Positions 7,044 to 16,764 of a stretch of 42,228 nt of DNA are shown here, piece by piece. The stretch is taken from assembly GCA_012516575.1 (NCBI GenBank), contig JAAYWS010000112.1:1-42228 (forward strand). The letters run 5' to 3'. Position 1 is the first letter of the stretch. Every line of letters starts with the position of its first letter. This DNA comes from Actinomycetaceae bacterium (GTDB lineage: Bacteria; Actinomycetota; Actinomycetes; Actinomycetales; Actinomycetaceae). The translations under genes were made by a program, and so were the position numbers. The notes under the pieces were generated by a model. It was not told the DNA's origin. It was given only the letters and a program-made list of their open reading frames with translations, and did no database searches.

Positions 7044-8381
7044 ATGTCTGCAATTGAGTTGGTACGTAAAAGGTTGGTCGCGCTATTAGCGGCGTTAATG
7101 TTGGTAGCTGGTATTGGGGCAGTAGCCCCTGTTCCAGCACAAGCTTCTTCTTCGTTGCCGGGGCAATGGTCCTGTGGCAACGATGTCGAATGCCAGTATG
7201 TCGACCGGAATGGCACACCGTATACCAGTACGTGGCTGTTGTGGAATAACAAGTGGTATTACTTCGGTGTTGATGGGTGGATGTACTATGGCGATGAAAA
7301 CGTATACGCCTTTGAAATAGATGGCGCGATATACATCTTCGACACCTCTGGAGCAATGGTCACCGGCTGGTACCAACTTGAATTGGCTGGAAAACCATTG
7401 TGGATGTACACGGACCCTAACGGCAAGCTTGTCATGTCCCAGTGGCGCAATATTAGCGGTAAATGGTATTACTTTGATGACGACGGGGTTATGTTGTCTT
7501 CCCAAACTTTCGATCTGGACGGAGAAACCTATCGCTTCACCTCGTCAGGCGCAATGGTCACCGGCTGGTATCACGATGGCCAGTACTGGTATTACCACGG
7601 TACGAGTGGGGCAATGTATAAAGCGCAGTGGCTCAAATCTGAAGGTAAATGGTATTACTTCCGCGGTGATGGAAGTATGGTTACTTCTGGCGAATTTGCC
7701 CTAACCCTCGAAAAGATCAACGGCAAATACTATGGCTTCGATTCCTCTGGAGCACTGATTACTGGGTGGTACCCCTTCATACATGACGGGTTGAGCCTAT
7801 GGGCGTATTTTGACCCTGACGGCGGTCTTGCTGAGTCCGACTGGCGTTTTCTTAATGGGAACTGGTACTACTTCGATAACGACGGCGTCATGCTCTTTAA
7901 CGGTGCCTACGAGATTGCTGACCAGACCTACAGATTTGATATCGCGGGGAGAATGATCACGGGGTGGTACTATACCGGCGCAACCTGGAATTACTATAAA
8001 GCCAATGGTGCGATGGCCAAAGGTGAATGGATAAAAGACGGCGGTAAGTGGTATGCCTTCAGGTCGAATGGTGCGATGATCGCTGTTGTCTGTGGTCAAC
8101 TATCTGACGTGAATACTGATCCCATCTATTGTTTTGATCCACATGGTGCGATGATAACCAATCAGTGGGTATACGAAGAGGAGTGCTGGTTCTATCTAGG
8201 TAGTTCTGGCGCCACAGTATCCGGATGGCAGTACCTTAACGGTAAGTGGTACTACTTTAACCCGAGTAATCACAATGCCATGGTAGCTGACACACGTTTT
8301 GAAATCGGGGATACGTACTACGTTTTTGACGCGAGTGGAGCATGGACTGGTGAATCAGGGCCAGCATATCTGCTTCACTAG
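7044..8381 (+). CDS. secreted cell-wall-binding repeat protein (choline/glucan-binding type repeats)
   Basis: 445 residues from the ATG at 7044, chosen because TAAAGG (7031-7036) is well spaced and a signal peptide begins there: VRKR, a hydrophobic stretch to residue 30, and cleavage likely after AQA34. The open frame 46 codons upstream has no such features. The mature part is entirely Trp/Tyr/Gly repeats (GKWYYF, DDDGVM, SSGAMVTGWY) of the CW_binding_1/glucan-binding class. There is no catalytic domain, LPXTG motif or transmembrane anchor. It probably sits non-covalently on wall polymers and may act as adhesin or scaffold; its ligand is unknown. It is monocistronic between two terminators. 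Confidence 0.88.
   Translation: MSAIELVRKRLVALLAALMLVAGIGAVAPVPAQASSSLPGQWSCGNDVECQYVDRNGTPYTSTWLLWNNKWYYFGVDGWMYYGDENVYAFEIDGAIYIFDTSGAMVTGWYQLELAGKPLWMYTDPNGKLVMSQWRNISGKWYYFDDDGVMLSSQTFDLDGETYRFTSSGAMVTGWYHDGQYWYYHGTSGAMYKAQWLKSEGKWYYFRGDGSMVTSGEFALTLEKINGKYYGFDSSGALITGWYPFIHDGLSLWAYFDPDGGLAESDWRFLNGNWYYFDNDGVMLFNGAYEIADQTYRFDIAGRMITGWYYTGATWNYYKANGAMAKGEWIKDGGKWYAFRSNGAMIAVVCGQLSDVNTDPIYCFDPHGAMITNQWVYEEECWFYLGSSGATVSGWQYLNGKWYYFNPSNHNAMVADTRFEIGDTYYVFDASGAWTGESGPAYLLH
7233..8290 (+). repeat. tandem aromatic wall-binding modules with alternating 70/62-residue period
   Basis: The Trp before each GKWYYF-like motif falls at nt 7233, 7443, 7629, 7842, 8028 and 8226. The spacings are 70, 62, 71, 62 and 66 residues. 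Two long units (from 7437 SQWRNISGKWYYF and from 7836 SDWRFLNGNWYYF) are therefore 133-residue duplicates, each made of two unlike halves. Confidence 0.75.
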
Positions 8382-8397
8382 ACGTATGGCTTAACAA

Positions 8398-8440
8398 CGA
8401 TTTGGTGGTGGACGGATAGCCTCCGTCCACCACCAAATCG
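8398..8440 (+). terminator. hairpin terminator after the surface protein
   Basis: The arms CGATTTGGTGGTGGACGGA (8398-8416) and TCCGTCCACCACCAAATCG (8422-8440) match perfectly over 19 bp with loop TAGCC. There is no T tract afterwards (TAAAACTT), so it may act through strength of the stem alone. Confidence 0.75.
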
Positions 8441-8487
8441 TAAAACTTAGCCTTGAGGATAACCATCATATTCGGAAGAATATAACC

Positions 8488-9315
8488 ATGATTATTTCCG
8501 TAACCGGAGGAATAGCGTCCGGAAAATCTACGTTGACCAAGCAATGGGCTACCTTAGGAGCACAGGTTATTGACCTTGACCTAATCTCCCGCGAAATTGT
8601 CCACGTAGGCGAGCCCGCTCTGGATTTAATAGCCCAACGATGGGGCAGTGGAGTACTGCTCGCAGACGGTTCGCTTAATCGGCAAGCTTTAGCTGACATT
8701 GTTTTTAATGACGACGCCGAACGCGTCGCACTTAATAATATTACCCATCCAGCAATATTCTCCCGCGCCTATGGCCGGGCACTTGCGTCCCAAGCTGAGA
8801 TTGTGGTTCTCGACGTTCCGCTACTCTTTGGATCGCTGCTCGTTGATGTGTCAGTTGCTAACGTCACGGTAGAAGCACCGGTTGAAGTGCGCGTTGGTCG
8901 TCTCGTTGCTGATCGAACAATGACTGACGAGCATGCCCGGGCTCGTATTGCCTCTCAGGAAAGCGATGAGCAACGGCGCTTAATTGCAGACCTTATTGTC
9001 ACTAATTCAACTGATCAAGAATCCTTCATCGATACGGCAACACAATTATGGCACTCCTGGCTGGTCCCCTTTAATCAAGCATTGACGACGGGGCAACACC
9101 AAGTTAGCTCACCACTTGACGGGGTAGAAGCTGTCAACAATCTCGACTTACAAAAGGATCGACTCGCTAAGCACGGCGTCGTCGTATCTGTACGCGATGG
9201 TCATTTGTGTGTCACTCCTAGTGGCCAGGATCTGACAAAAGCCGGGTGGCTCACGAATGACGACGTGCTTCAGTACGCAAGTCCGCTCCATAACCTGCGA
9301 GCAACCCGCTGCTAA
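8488..9315 (+). CDS. coaE: dephospho-CoA kinase
   Basis: 275 residues. The Walker A motif GGIASGKST is at residues 7-15. DLDLISREIVHVGEPAL matches the CoaE aspartate/substrate loop, and VVLDVPLLFGS and the ARIASQ(E/M) lid region are typical. It phosphorylates the ribose 3'-OH of dephospho-CoA in the last step of CoA synthesis. The kinase core ends near residue 200; about 75 further residues (from LTTGQHQVSSPLDGVEA onward) are not part of the minimal enzyme. Many actinobacterial CoaE proteins carry C-terminal additions, often a GrpB domain, but this tail is too short for one. GGAAG at 8474-8478 is 9 nt from the ATG. It precedes uvrB by 15 bp. Confidence 0.95.
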   Translation: MIISVTGGIASGKSTLTKQWATLGAQVIDLDLISREIVHVGEPALDLIAQRWGSGVLLADGSLNRQALADIVFNDDAERVALNNITHPAIFSRAYGRALASQAEIVVLDVPLLFGSLLVDVSVANVTVEAPVEVRVGRLVADRTMTDEHARARIASQESDEQRRLIADLIVTNSTDQESFIDTATQLWHSWLVPFNQALTTGQHQVSSPLDGVEAVNNLDLQKDRLAKHGVVVSVRDGHLCVTPSGQDLTKAGWLTNDDVLQYASPLHNLRATRC

Positions 9316-9318
9316 CGA

Positions 9319-9324
9319 TACGAT
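9319..9324 (+). promoter_or_regulatory. -10 element of uvrB (leaderless)
   Basis: TACGAT is followed by 6 nt (CAGGCT) and the ATG at 9331, with no ribosome binding site. It lies in the 15-bp gap behind coaE, so uvrB may have its own transcript as well as read-through. Confidence 0.45.
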
Positions 9325-9330
9325 CAGGCT

Positions 9331-11382
9331 ATGCGCCCGGTTTCTGAGATTATCCGTCAAGAAGCACCTTTTGAAGTCATATCTGAATACACACCGTCCG
9401 GTGATCAGCCCACTGCGATTAAAGAGCTGGCAGAGCGGATAAACGCCGGGGAAAAAGACATTGTGCTACTTGGCGCTACCGGTACTGGAAAATCTGCAAC
9501 CACCGCCTGGCTGGTTGAACAAATTCAGCGTCCGACGCTTATTCTCGAGCCCAATAAAACCCTCGCTGCCCAAATGGCAGCAGAATTCCGCGAGCTCATG
9601 CCCAATAATGCGGTGGAATATTTCGTTTCATACTACGACTACTATCAGCCAGAAGCCTACGTTCCATCGTCAGATACCTATATTGAAAAGGACTCCTCGA
9701 TTAACGATGAGGTTGAACGGCTACGCCATTCTGCCACGAACTCCTTGCTTACCCGGCGTGATGTCGTAGTTGTTGCTTCCGTGTCGTGTATTTATGGTTT
9801 GGGTACCCCACAAGAATATGTGGACCGCATGGTTCAACTATCGGTGGGTGATCAGTTAGACCGTGATGACCTGCTCAAACAGTTCGTGAGCATGCAATAT
9901 ACGCGCAATGACATGGCCTTTACTCGCGGGACCTTTCGCGTACGCGGGGACACCGTAGAAATCATTCCAGTGTACGAAGAACTTGCGATTCGGATTGAGT
10001 TTTTTGGTGACGAGATCGATTCTATTTCCTTGTTACACCCGCTGACTGCCCAGGTGATTCGCGAAACCGACCATGCCCATGTTTTTCCGGCGTCCCACTA
10101 CGTCGCCGGTCCAGAACGCATGAAACGCGCGCTGGCTGATATCGAAACAGAGCTCGAAGAGCGCCTTACCGAACTGCGCGCACAGAACAAGCTTCTTGAA
10201 GCGCAGCGCTTAGAAATGCGCACAACCTATGATCTGGAAATGATGCGCAACTTGGGCTCGTGTGCCGGGATTGAAAACTATTCGCGCCATATTGATGGTC
10301 GCGGGCCGGGCACCCCGCCCAATACTTTGCTTGATTATTTCCCGGAAGACTTCGTGCTTATTATTGATGAATCGCATGTGACCGTTCCACAAATCGGTGC
10401 CATGTACGAAGGAGACATGTCGCGTAAACGCACCCTTGTTGAACATGGTTTCCGGTTGCCGTCAGCCCTTGATAATCGGCCGCTCAAATGGGACGAATTC
10501 CTCGAGCGCATCGGGCAAACAGTGTATCTATCAGCAACCCCAGGTAAATACGAACTTGAGCAGTCAGACGGTTTCGTGGAACAAATAATTCGTCCTACCG
10601 GCCTAGTTGACCCGGAAATCGTCGTCAAACCGACCAAGGGTCAGATTGATGATTTGCTCGAAGAGGTACGGCAACGCGCTGAACGCGACGAACGTGTATT
10701 GATCACCACGTTGACCAAGAAAATGGCCGAGGATCTCACCGACTATCTCGCCGAACGTGGCGTACGGGTGGAATACCTGCATTCGGATGTTGATACCTTA
10801 CGACGAGTCGAGCTTTTACGGGAGCTCCGACTAGGCAAATTTGATGTGCTCGTAGGTATCAATCTGCTCCGCGAAGGCTTAGACCTTCCCGAAGTTTCAC
10901 TCGTTGCTATTCTCGATGCTGATAAACAAGGCTTCTTACGTTCCACGACGTCCTTAATCCAGACGATCGGGCGCGCGGCACGAAATGTTTCCGGCCAGGT
11001 CCATATGTATGCCGATACCATCACGCCGAATATGAAAGAAGCGATTGACGAAACGAATCGGCGTCGGGAAAAACAACTCGCTTATAACGCCGAACACGGT
11101 ATTGATCCGCAACCGTTACGTAAGAAAATCGCTGACGTCACCGATATGCTGGCACGCGAAGACGTCGATACTGAAACCTTATTGGCAGGCGGTTATCGAA
11201 AGGAAGCTCCGGTTAAAGCACGTCTGCCGCAGGATGCCCAAGAAATCGCTGCGTTACTCGAAGAATTAACACTTCATATGCACGCTGCTGCCGAACAATT
11301 GCAGTTCGAAGTCGCTGCACGGTTACGTGATGAGATCGAAGACGTTAAACGCGAGCTTCGAGCAATTCAGGCTGCTAATTAG
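9331..11382 (+). CDS. uvrB: UvrABC excinuclease subunit B
   Basis: 683 residues, full length. Walker A GATGTGKS is at residues 48-55. The beta-hairpin region [20 protein letters not shown] inserts into damaged DNA. The DEAD-like box [11 protein letters not shown] has D346. The helicase C-terminal motifs [19 protein letters not shown] and QTIGRAARN are intact. A UVR domain at about 640-680 ([20 protein letters not shown]) contacts UvrC. UvrB verifies lesions delivered by UvrA and recruits UvrC. It sits 2.4 kb upstream of uvrA-uvrC, separated by terC and a transporter. No convincing LexA box is seen upstream. Confidence 0.97.
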   Translation: MRPVSEIIRQEAPFEVISEYTPSGDQPTAIKELAERINAGEKDIVLLGATGTGKSATTAWLVEQIQRPTLILEPNKTLAAQMAAEFRELMPNNAVEYFVSYYDYYQPEAYVPSSDTYIEKDSSINDEVERLRHSATNSLLTRRDVVVVASVSCIYGLGTPQEYVDRMVQLSVGDQLDRDDLLKQFVSMQYTRNDMAFTRGTFRVRGDTVEIIPVYEELAIRIEFFGDEIDSISLLHPLTAQVIRETDHAHVFPASHYVAGPERMKRALADIETELEERLTELRAQNKLLEAQRLEMRTTYDLEMMRNLGSCAGIENYSRHIDGRGPGTPPNTLLDYFPEDFVLIIDESHVTVPQIGAMYEGDMSRKRTLVEHGFRLPSALDNRPLKWDEFLERIGQTVYLSATPGKYELEQSDGFVEQIIRPTGLVDPEIVVKPTKGQIDDLLEEVRQRAERDERVLITTLTKKMAEDLTDYLAERGVRVEYLHSDVDTLRRVELLRELRLGKFDVLVGINLLREGLDLPEVSLVAILDADKQGFLRSTTSLIQTIGRAARNVSGQVHMYADTITPNMKEAIDETNRRREKQLAYNAEHGIDPQPLRKKIADVTDMLAREDVDTETLLAGGYRKEAPVKARLPQDAQEIAALLEELTLHMHAAAEQLQFEVAARLRDEIEDVKRELRAIQAAN

Positions 11383-11497
11383 TGTTATTTCGAAGTTCAC
11401 CTGCTATTTAGTTTTAGGTTCTTCTTGCCCGATTGAGTTTGAGATCATAGGTGATTTCGTTTTGAAAGATTTCCGCTCTGACGTAAACTTGCCGGAG

Positions 11498-11591
11498 AAC
11501 GGAGGGGAGTATTCCCATGCAATATCGGTTCGTCATTACGGCGTTCGCGCCCGGGCCGAGGCCACCACAGTGGCGGGAAGAGACCTCTGGT
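11498..11591 (+). ncRNA. yybP-ykoY (Mn2+) riboswitch aptamer upstream of terC
   Basis: GGAGGGGAGTATTCCC (11501-11516) holds the conserved GGGGAGTA loop. CGTCATTACGGCG follows, then a GC-rich arm CCGAGGCCACC...GGTGGC-type segment and GAAGAGACCTC near the 3' side. P1 can form between CGGAGG (11500-11505) and CCTCTG (11584-11589), six pairs with one G-U. This motif class senses Mn2+ and classically precedes terC/mntP/yybP genes; the next gene is terC. The rest of the 238-bp gap after uvrB (11383-11497) shows nothing I can name. Confidence 0.85.
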
Positions 11592-11613
11592 ACTTCATCG
11601 CCGTACCGGAAGG
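11584..11613 (+). promoter_or_regulatory. expression platform: anti-P1 hairpin covering the terC ribosome binding site
   Basis: CCTCTGGTAC (11584-11593) can pair with GTACCGGAAGG (11603-11613) over ten positions with one bulged A and a 9-nt loop. The 3' arm contains the ribosome binding site GGAAGG, 7 nt before the ATG at 11621. The 5' arm is also the 3' strand of riboswitch P1, so the two structures exclude each other. Mn2+ stabilising P1 would free the ribosome binding site and turn translation on. The pairing is read directly; the switching is inferred. Confidence 0.6.
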
Positions 11614-11620
11614 ATCCTAG

Positions 11621-12757
11621 ATGTCCGCACTGATGTCGACCATCGCCGTAACCGCTAAAGACACCGCTGATGCCATGTATGTCCCGCTGTGGGAATGGGG
11701 CCTTTTAGGCCTTATTGTTGTGGCACTTATTATGTGGGACTTGCTGGGGCATGTGCGTAAACCGCACGAACCAACGCTTAAAGAAGCAGCAATCTGGTCC
11801 AGTTTTTATATTGGTATCGCAATTGTTTACGGCCTGACGCTACTACCACGTCATAACGCCCAGTTTGCCACCGAATATTTCGCCGGCTTCGTTACCGAAA
11901 AAGCGCTGTCACTCGACAACATTTTCGTTTTCATTATCGTGATCGCCGCGTTTAAAGTCCCCCGGATCTACCAGCAAAAGGTCCTTATGTGGGGCATCAT
12001 TATCGCACTGGTTATGCGCCTCATCTTCATCCTTATCGGCGCTGCGGCTATTGAACGTTTCGTCGCCGTATTCTTCATTTTCGGTATCTGGATGTTGTAC
12101 ACATCCGTGAAACAGATTATTGACGGTATTAAAGAAGATCGGGAACGCAGATCCGGTGTGGTACATGACGACGCCGAAGAGTTCGAGCCGAACTTTTTCA
12201 CCCGGATGATTTCGAAGCGCTTTCCCGTAACTGAAGGTTACGTAGGGCAAAAAATGCTGGTTCGGCGCGGCGGAAAAACCTGGATCACGCCGCTGTTCCT
12301 GTGTATTGTTTCGATCGGCTCAGTCGATTTACTCTTCGCGGTAGATTCGATTCCAGCTATTTTCGGCCTCACCCAGGAACCGTTTATCGTCTTCTCCGCC
12401 AACGCTTTTGCGCTTCTGGGATTACGGCAACTCTTCTTTCTTGTTGACGGGCTCCTTGATCGCCTGATCTACCTGCACTATGGTTTGGCTGCCATCCTGG
12501 GCTTTATCGGCTTTAAGCTCATCCTGCATGCTTTCCACGGTTACGATATGTTCCTCAACATTACCGAGCCAAGCCCGGCACAATCGGTTGCTATTATTCT
12601 CGGAATTATTCTGGTCACTGTTTTCGCATCGATTATCGGTGCTAAAGCTACCGGTGCACGGCTAGGCGAGGGAATGGACAAAACCCCGGGTGATGACAAT
12701 AACCCTCCCGAATCCGATTTCGAGATTCCCGGACTAGAAGGCCCGGACGCGAAATAA
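11621..12757 (+). CDS. TerC-family integral membrane protein (probable Mn2+ export)
   Basis: 378 residues with about eight to nine hydrophobic segments. The family's paired intramembrane acidic motifs are present: FVTEKALSLDNIFVFIIV and SVDLLFAVDSIPAIFGLTQ, plus ALRQLFF-like ALLGLRQLFFLVDGLL. A charged loop of about 35 residues follows KQIIDGIKEDRERR. TerC/Alx proteins under yybP-ykoY control export manganese or metallate exoenzymes; here the riboswitch supports the metal role. The historical tellurite-resistance name need not apply. The stop is 2 bp from the stop of the convergent SBF-like gene. Confidence 0.92.
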   Translation: MSALMSTIAVTAKDTADAMYVPLWEWGLLGLIVVALIMWDLLGHVRKPHEPTLKEAAIWSSFYIGIAIVYGLTLLPRHNAQFATEYFAGFVTEKALSLDNIFVFIIVIAAFKVPRIYQQKVLMWGIIIALVMRLIFILIGAAAIERFVAVFFIFGIWMLYTSVKQIIDGIKEDRERRSGVVHDDAEEFEPNFFTRMISKRFPVTEGYVGQKMLVRRGGKTWITPLFLCIVSIGSVDLLFAVDSIPAIFGLTQEPFIVFSANAFALLGLRQLFFLVDGLLDRLIYLHYGLAAILGFIGFKLILHAFHGYDMFLNITEPSPAQSVAIILGIILVTVFASIIGAKATGARLGEGMDKTPGDDNNPPESDFEIPGLEGPDAK

Positions 12758-12768
12758 CCTTATTCGCG
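12748..12768. terminator. small bidirectional hairpin containing both stop codons (terC / SBF-like gene)
   Basis: CGCGAA (12748-12753) pairs with TTCGCG (12763-12768), and TAA (12755-12757) with TTA (12760-12762), leaving one bulged A and loop CC. The two TAA stops of the convergent genes face each other in the stem. No T tract is present, so terminator function is uncertain. Confidence 0.4.
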
Positions 12769-13707
12769 GGTAGCACCCAGTCGACGCGCAATAACCGCAC
12801 TCACAGTCAACTGTAACTGGTGAAAAATAATCACTGGGACGGCAATCGCGCCTACGATAGCGGGATCAAAAAGAGCCTTCGCCATGGGAATACCGGTAGC
12901 AAGCGATTTCGTCGTCCCGCAAAAAAGCGTGACAATACGATCCCGATCATCCATTTTTAACGCTCGCCCGCCATACCAGGTAATTCCCAGAGCGAGCGCT
13001 AAAATTGCGCTGAGCACCACGAACAGCACGATAAAGCCGCCTAAGGTCACCGAACTCCACGCATTGTCACGGGTAGCTTTGACCACCGCGGAAAAGACCA
13101 CAATAATGATCGCCGTTGTATCGATTCTTTTGGTGATATGACGACGTGCGCGCATCCAATCACCCACAAACGGTTGCAATAGCTGCCCGACAATAAACGG
13201 TAGTAAAAGCTTGTAGAGCACTGAGGTAAACCCGCCGGTTGATGCCCCTCCCATATCCATAAAAATGAGAACTAGAAGAGGGGTAAGAAACATACCCGCC
13301 ACATTCGAAATCGTGGCAGCGGCAACCGCTCCCGCGACATTACCACGCGCAATGGACACGAACGTGACCGAGGACTGGATAGTGGATGGCAACAACGCAA
13401 CGTAGAGGATTCCAGTGGCAAACATTTCACCAACAAAAGGCTCAAATATCTTTGCCGAAACAATGCCGATCACCGGAAAAATCACGAAAGTCATCGCGAG
13501 AATTGACCCTTGTAGCCGAATATTTGTTAAGCCGCGAATAACCTCTCTGGTCGCTAATTGCAGGCCATAGAATAAAAACACTGTGCCCACGCCAATATCG
13601 GCGATGACCGAAAGAATACTAGCTCCACGTGCAGACACAGGCAGGAAGAGCCCTGCGATTAAGGCAATAATAATGCCGGTGATTAACGGATCAAATCGTT
13701 TACGCAC
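12760..13707 (-). CDS. SBF-like (bile acid:sodium symporter superfamily, YfeH type) transporter
   Basis: 315 residues with about ten hydrophobic segments. The N-terminus FDPLITGIIIALIAGLFLPVSARG, the FLFYGLQLATREVI segment and the LPSTIQSSVTFVSIARGN crossover motif are typical of the SBF_like family. FCGTTKSLATGIPMAKALF near the C-terminus is the second broken-helix region. Substrate is unknown. The start is GTG at 13707; GAGAAAG about 9 nt upstream is a weak ribosome binding site, and TATGAT about 25 nt upstream could be a -10. Divergent from uvrA across 138 bp. Confidence 0.87.
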   Translation of the reverse strand: MRKRFDPLITGIIIALIAGLFLPVSARGASILSVIADIGVGTVFLFYGLQLATREVIRGLTNIRLQGSILAMTFVIFPVIGIVSAKIFEPFVGEMFATGILYVALLPSTIQSSVTFVSIARGNVAGAVAAATISNVAGMFLTPLLVLIFMDMGGASTGGFTSVLYKLLLPFIVGQLLQPFVGDWMRARRHITKRIDTTAIIIVVFSAVVKATRDNAWSSVTLGGFIVLFVVLSAILALALGITWYGGRALKMDDRDRIVTLFCGTTKSLATGIPMAKALFDPAIVGAIAVPVIIFHQLQLTVSAVIARRLGATRE

Positions 13708-13833
13708 GCCAGAAGCTTTCTCGAAAGCCGATCATATTTCGACTTAAATTATGGCAGAGTCAGCTTAACTTCGAGAAATACGGCTGTGAGCAACCCGCCC
13801 AATCCCGCGTAGAAAGGCGCGTTCACTGGCCGA

Positions 13834-13839
13834 TAGACT
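13834..13839 (+). promoter_or_regulatory. -10 element of uvrA (leaderless)
   Basis: TAGACT is followed by 6 nt (GCATAC) and the GTG start at 13846. There is no Shine-Dalgarno sequence between them. Confidence 0.5.
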
Positions 13840-13845
13840 GCATAC

Positions 13846-16758
13846 GTGCATGATCAGATAACAATTCAAGGTGCTCGCGAGCATAATCTTCGCAATATTA
13901 ATCTCACCATCCCCCGCGACAAAATGGTGGTTTTCACCGGGCTGTCCGGTTCGGGAAAATCCTCGCTTGCCTTTGACACTATTTTCGCTGAAGGACAACG
14001 CCGCTATGTCGAATCGTTGTCCTCCTATGCACGCCAGTTTCTGGGACAAATGGATAAACCGGCCGTCGATTTCATTGAGGGGCTTTCCCCAGCGGTTTCT
14101 ATTGATCAAAAATCAACCAGCCGTAATCCTAGATCCACAGTAGGAACGATTACTGAAATCTACGATTATTTGCGTTTGCTTTACGCTAGGGCCGGAACCC
14201 AGTATTGTCCGCAGTGCGATGCCCGTATCGAAGCTCAAAGCGCTGAGCAGATTGTCGATTCATTACTTAGCTACCCGGAGGGTACGAAGTTCCAGATTCT
14301 CGCTCCTGTGGTGCGCGGCCGCAAAGGCGAACATCTTGAACTGTTTAAAGAATTACTTGCAGAAGGTTATTCGCGGGCACGTATCGACGGTGAAACTCAC
14401 CGGTTAGATGCGGTGCCGAAACTTGCGAAGACCAAAAAACATGATGTTGACGTCGTTATTGACCGGCTAGTGATCCGCGACGGGATTCGTTCGCGTTTGA
14501 ACGATTCGGTAGAAGCAGCGCTGGCATTATCTGGTGGTTTAGCAGTAGCTGATTTTGTGGACCGCGATCTTGACGATCCGCAACGGGAACGGCGTTTCTC
14601 GGAAAGCCGGTCCTGTCCAAACGGTCACGAGCTAGAACTTGAAGAGATCGAACCGCGTACTTTTTCTTTTAACGCTCCCTACGGAGCCTGTCCGGCGTGT
14701 GACGGTATCGGTTTTAAGCGGCAGGCTGATCCAGCCCTCGTGATTCCCGACGATTCCTTGAGCATTGCGGACGGTGCAATTGTGCCCTGGTCGGTTACTG
14801 CCTCAGCAACAGCCCGGGATTACCATATGCGCCAGTTAGAAGGATTAGCTGACGAGCTCGATTTTGATCTGACGACGCCGTGGAAGAAGCTCCCAGCGCA
14901 AGCTCGAGATGCGATTCTAAACGGCCGTAACTACAAGGTGAAAGTCAAGTATCGCAACCGCTGGGGTAGAGAAAAAGTGTATTCCACCGGTTTTGAAGGC
15001 GTTATGCATTTCGTACGCCGCAAATACGACGAAACCGAGTCCGAGTGGTCGAAGGAACGTTACGGCGGTTTTATGCGTGACGTTTCGTGTTCGACCTGCG
15101 GGGGAGCGCGTCTGCGTCCCGAAGTGCTGGCTGTGCGAGTTGGAGAACTTAATATAGCTCAGCTCACCGATCTGGCCATTGGCGAAGCCTATGAATACAT
15201 GCAGAATCTGCAACTGGGTCAGCGCGAACAAAAAATTGCCGACCAAGTATTGCGTGAGATTCTAGAACGCCTTGCTTTTCTAGTAACTGTTGGTCTTGAC
15301 TATCTAACATTGTCACGTTCGGCAGGCTCACTTTCGGGTGGTGAAGCGCAACGGATTCGCCTCGCTACGCAGATTGGTTCGGGGCTGGTTGGCGTACTGT
15401 ACGTACTTGATGAGCCGTCAATTGGCCTGCATCAACGCGATAACGAAAAACTGCTCCAAGCACTGCGTCGCTTACGCGATTTAGGCAATACGCTTATCGT
15501 TGTCGAACATGATGAAGATACTATCCGCACGGCAGACTGGATTGTAGATATTGGGCCAGGAGCGGGCGAACACGGCGGTGAAATCGTCTATTCGGGTCCG
15601 CCTAGCGGTATTTGCGATGCCGAACATTCGATTACCGGAGATTATCTGACCGGAAAACGGAGTATTCCCGTACCAGCCAAACGGCGCGCAACGACGAAGA
15701 AAAATCAGATCGTCGTTAAAGGCGCTGGCGAAAACAATTTGCGCGATATTACCGTGAGTTTCCCGATCGGCGTCTTTACCGCCGTTACCGGTGTGTCCGG
15801 GTCAGGTAAATCTTCGCTTGTCAACGAGATCTTATACAAGGTACTGGCTAATAAGCTCAATCACGCCCGGCAACTTCCCGGCAAACACAAATCAGTCACC
15901 GGGCTGGGCGATCTCGATAAAGTCGTGCATGTCGATCAGTCACCGATTGGTCGTAGTCCACGTTCCAATCCTGCAACCTACACTGGTTTATGGGATCCGA
16001 TCCGGCAGCTCTTCGCACAAACTCCGGAAGCAAAAGTCCGTGGCTACGGTCCTGGCAGGTTTTCTTTTAACGTCAAGGGCGGCCGTTGCGAATCATGTTC
16101 GGGCGATGGCACATTAAAAATCGAAATGAACTTTCTGCCTGACGTGTACGTGCCGTGCGAAGTCTGCCATGGCGCCCGCTATAACCGGGAAACTCTCCAG
16201 GTGCGGTATAAGGGCAAGAACGTGGCAGAAGTTCTTGATATGACGATTTCTGAAGCCCGTGAGTTTTTCGGCAACGTGACGCGAATTTCGCGCTATTTAG
16301 AAATGCTTGAGCTGGTGGGCTTGGGATACGTGCGTCTTGGCCAGCCGGCGACGACGCTTTCCGGTGGCGAAGCCCAGCGTGTCAAACTAGCTTCAGAACT
16401 GCGTCGTCGTTCAACCGGACGTACCGTATATGTGCTCGATGAGCCGACCACGGGACTGCATTTTGAAGATGTTCGTAAGTTGCTTGGCGTTTTGCAATCG
16501 CTCACCGATAAGGGCAATACGGTGATTGTGATCGAACATAACCTCGACATTATTAAATCCGCTGACTGGGTGATTGACCTCGGGCCAGAAGGTGGAAAAG
16601 GCGGGGGACTAGTGGTCGCTGAAGGCACTCCCGAACAAGTAGCAGCTGTCAGCGAATCTTTTACCGGCCAGTTCCTTGCCCCGATATTGTCTGATACCGG
16701 AGCGCTCGAAGATGGTCCAAGTAAAACAGGGCCATGTGCGCCAGGGAAATTACTGTAG
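13846..16758 (+). CDS. uvrA: UvrABC excinuclease subunit A
   Basis: 970 residues, full length, GTG start. There are two ABC ATPase modules: Walker A GLSGSGKS (32-39) and GVSGSGKS (about 649-656), signature LSGGEAQR twice, and Walker [11 protein letters not shown] and [10 protein letters not shown]. The second zinc module has the full C748/C751/C771/C774 set. The first zinc module is C257-P-N-G-H261 with C282/C285, so His261 seems to take the place of the usual second cysteine. UvrA dimers scan DNA and load UvrB. uvrC follows 6 bp later in the same operon. The short C-terminal tail after GQFLAPIL is unremarkable. Confidence 0.97.
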   Translation: MHDQITIQGAREHNLRNINLTIPRDKMVVFTGLSGSGKSSLAFDTIFAEGQRRYVESLSSYARQFLGQMDKPAVDFIEGLSPAVSIDQKSTSRNPRSTVGTITEIYDYLRLLYARAGTQYCPQCDARIEAQSAEQIVDSLLSYPEGTKFQILAPVVRGRKGEHLELFKELLAEGYSRARIDGETHRLDAVPKLAKTKKHDVDVVIDRLVIRDGIRSRLNDSVEAALALSGGLAVADFVDRDLDDPQRERRFSESRSCPNGHELELEEIEPRTFSFNAPYGACPACDGIGFKRQADPALVIPDDSLSIADGAIVPWSVTASATARDYHMRQLEGLADELDFDLTTPWKKLPAQARDAILNGRNYKVKVKYRNRWGREKVYSTGFEGVMHFVRRKYDETESEWSKERYGGFMRDVSCSTCGGARLRPEVLAVRVGELNIAQLTDLAIGEAYEYMQNLQLGQREQKIADQVLREILERLAFLVTVGLDYLTLSRSAGSLSGGEAQRIRLATQIGSGLVGVLYVLDEPSIGLHQRDNEKLLQALRRLRDLGNTLIVVEHDEDTIRTADWIVDIGPGAGEHGGEIVYSGPPSGICDAEHSITGDYLTGKRSIPVPAKRRATTKKNQIVVKGAGENNLRDITVSFPIGVFTAVTGVSGSGKSSLVNEILYKVLANKLNHARQLPGKHKSVTGLGDLDKVVHVDQSPIGRSPRSNPATYTGLWDPIRQLFAQTPEAKVRGYGPGRFSFNVKGGRCESCSGDGTLKIEMNFLPDVYVPCEVCHGARYNRETLQVRYKGKNVAEVLDMTISEAREFFGNVTRISRYLEMLELVGLGYVRLGQPATTLSGGEAQRVKLASELRRRSTGRTVYVLDEPTTGLHFEDVRKLLGVLQSLTDKGNTVIVIEHNLDIIKSADWVIDLGPEGGKGGGLVVAEGTPEQVAAVSESFTGQFLAPILSDTGALEDGPSKTGPCAPGKLL

Positions 16759-16764
16759 GTTGCT

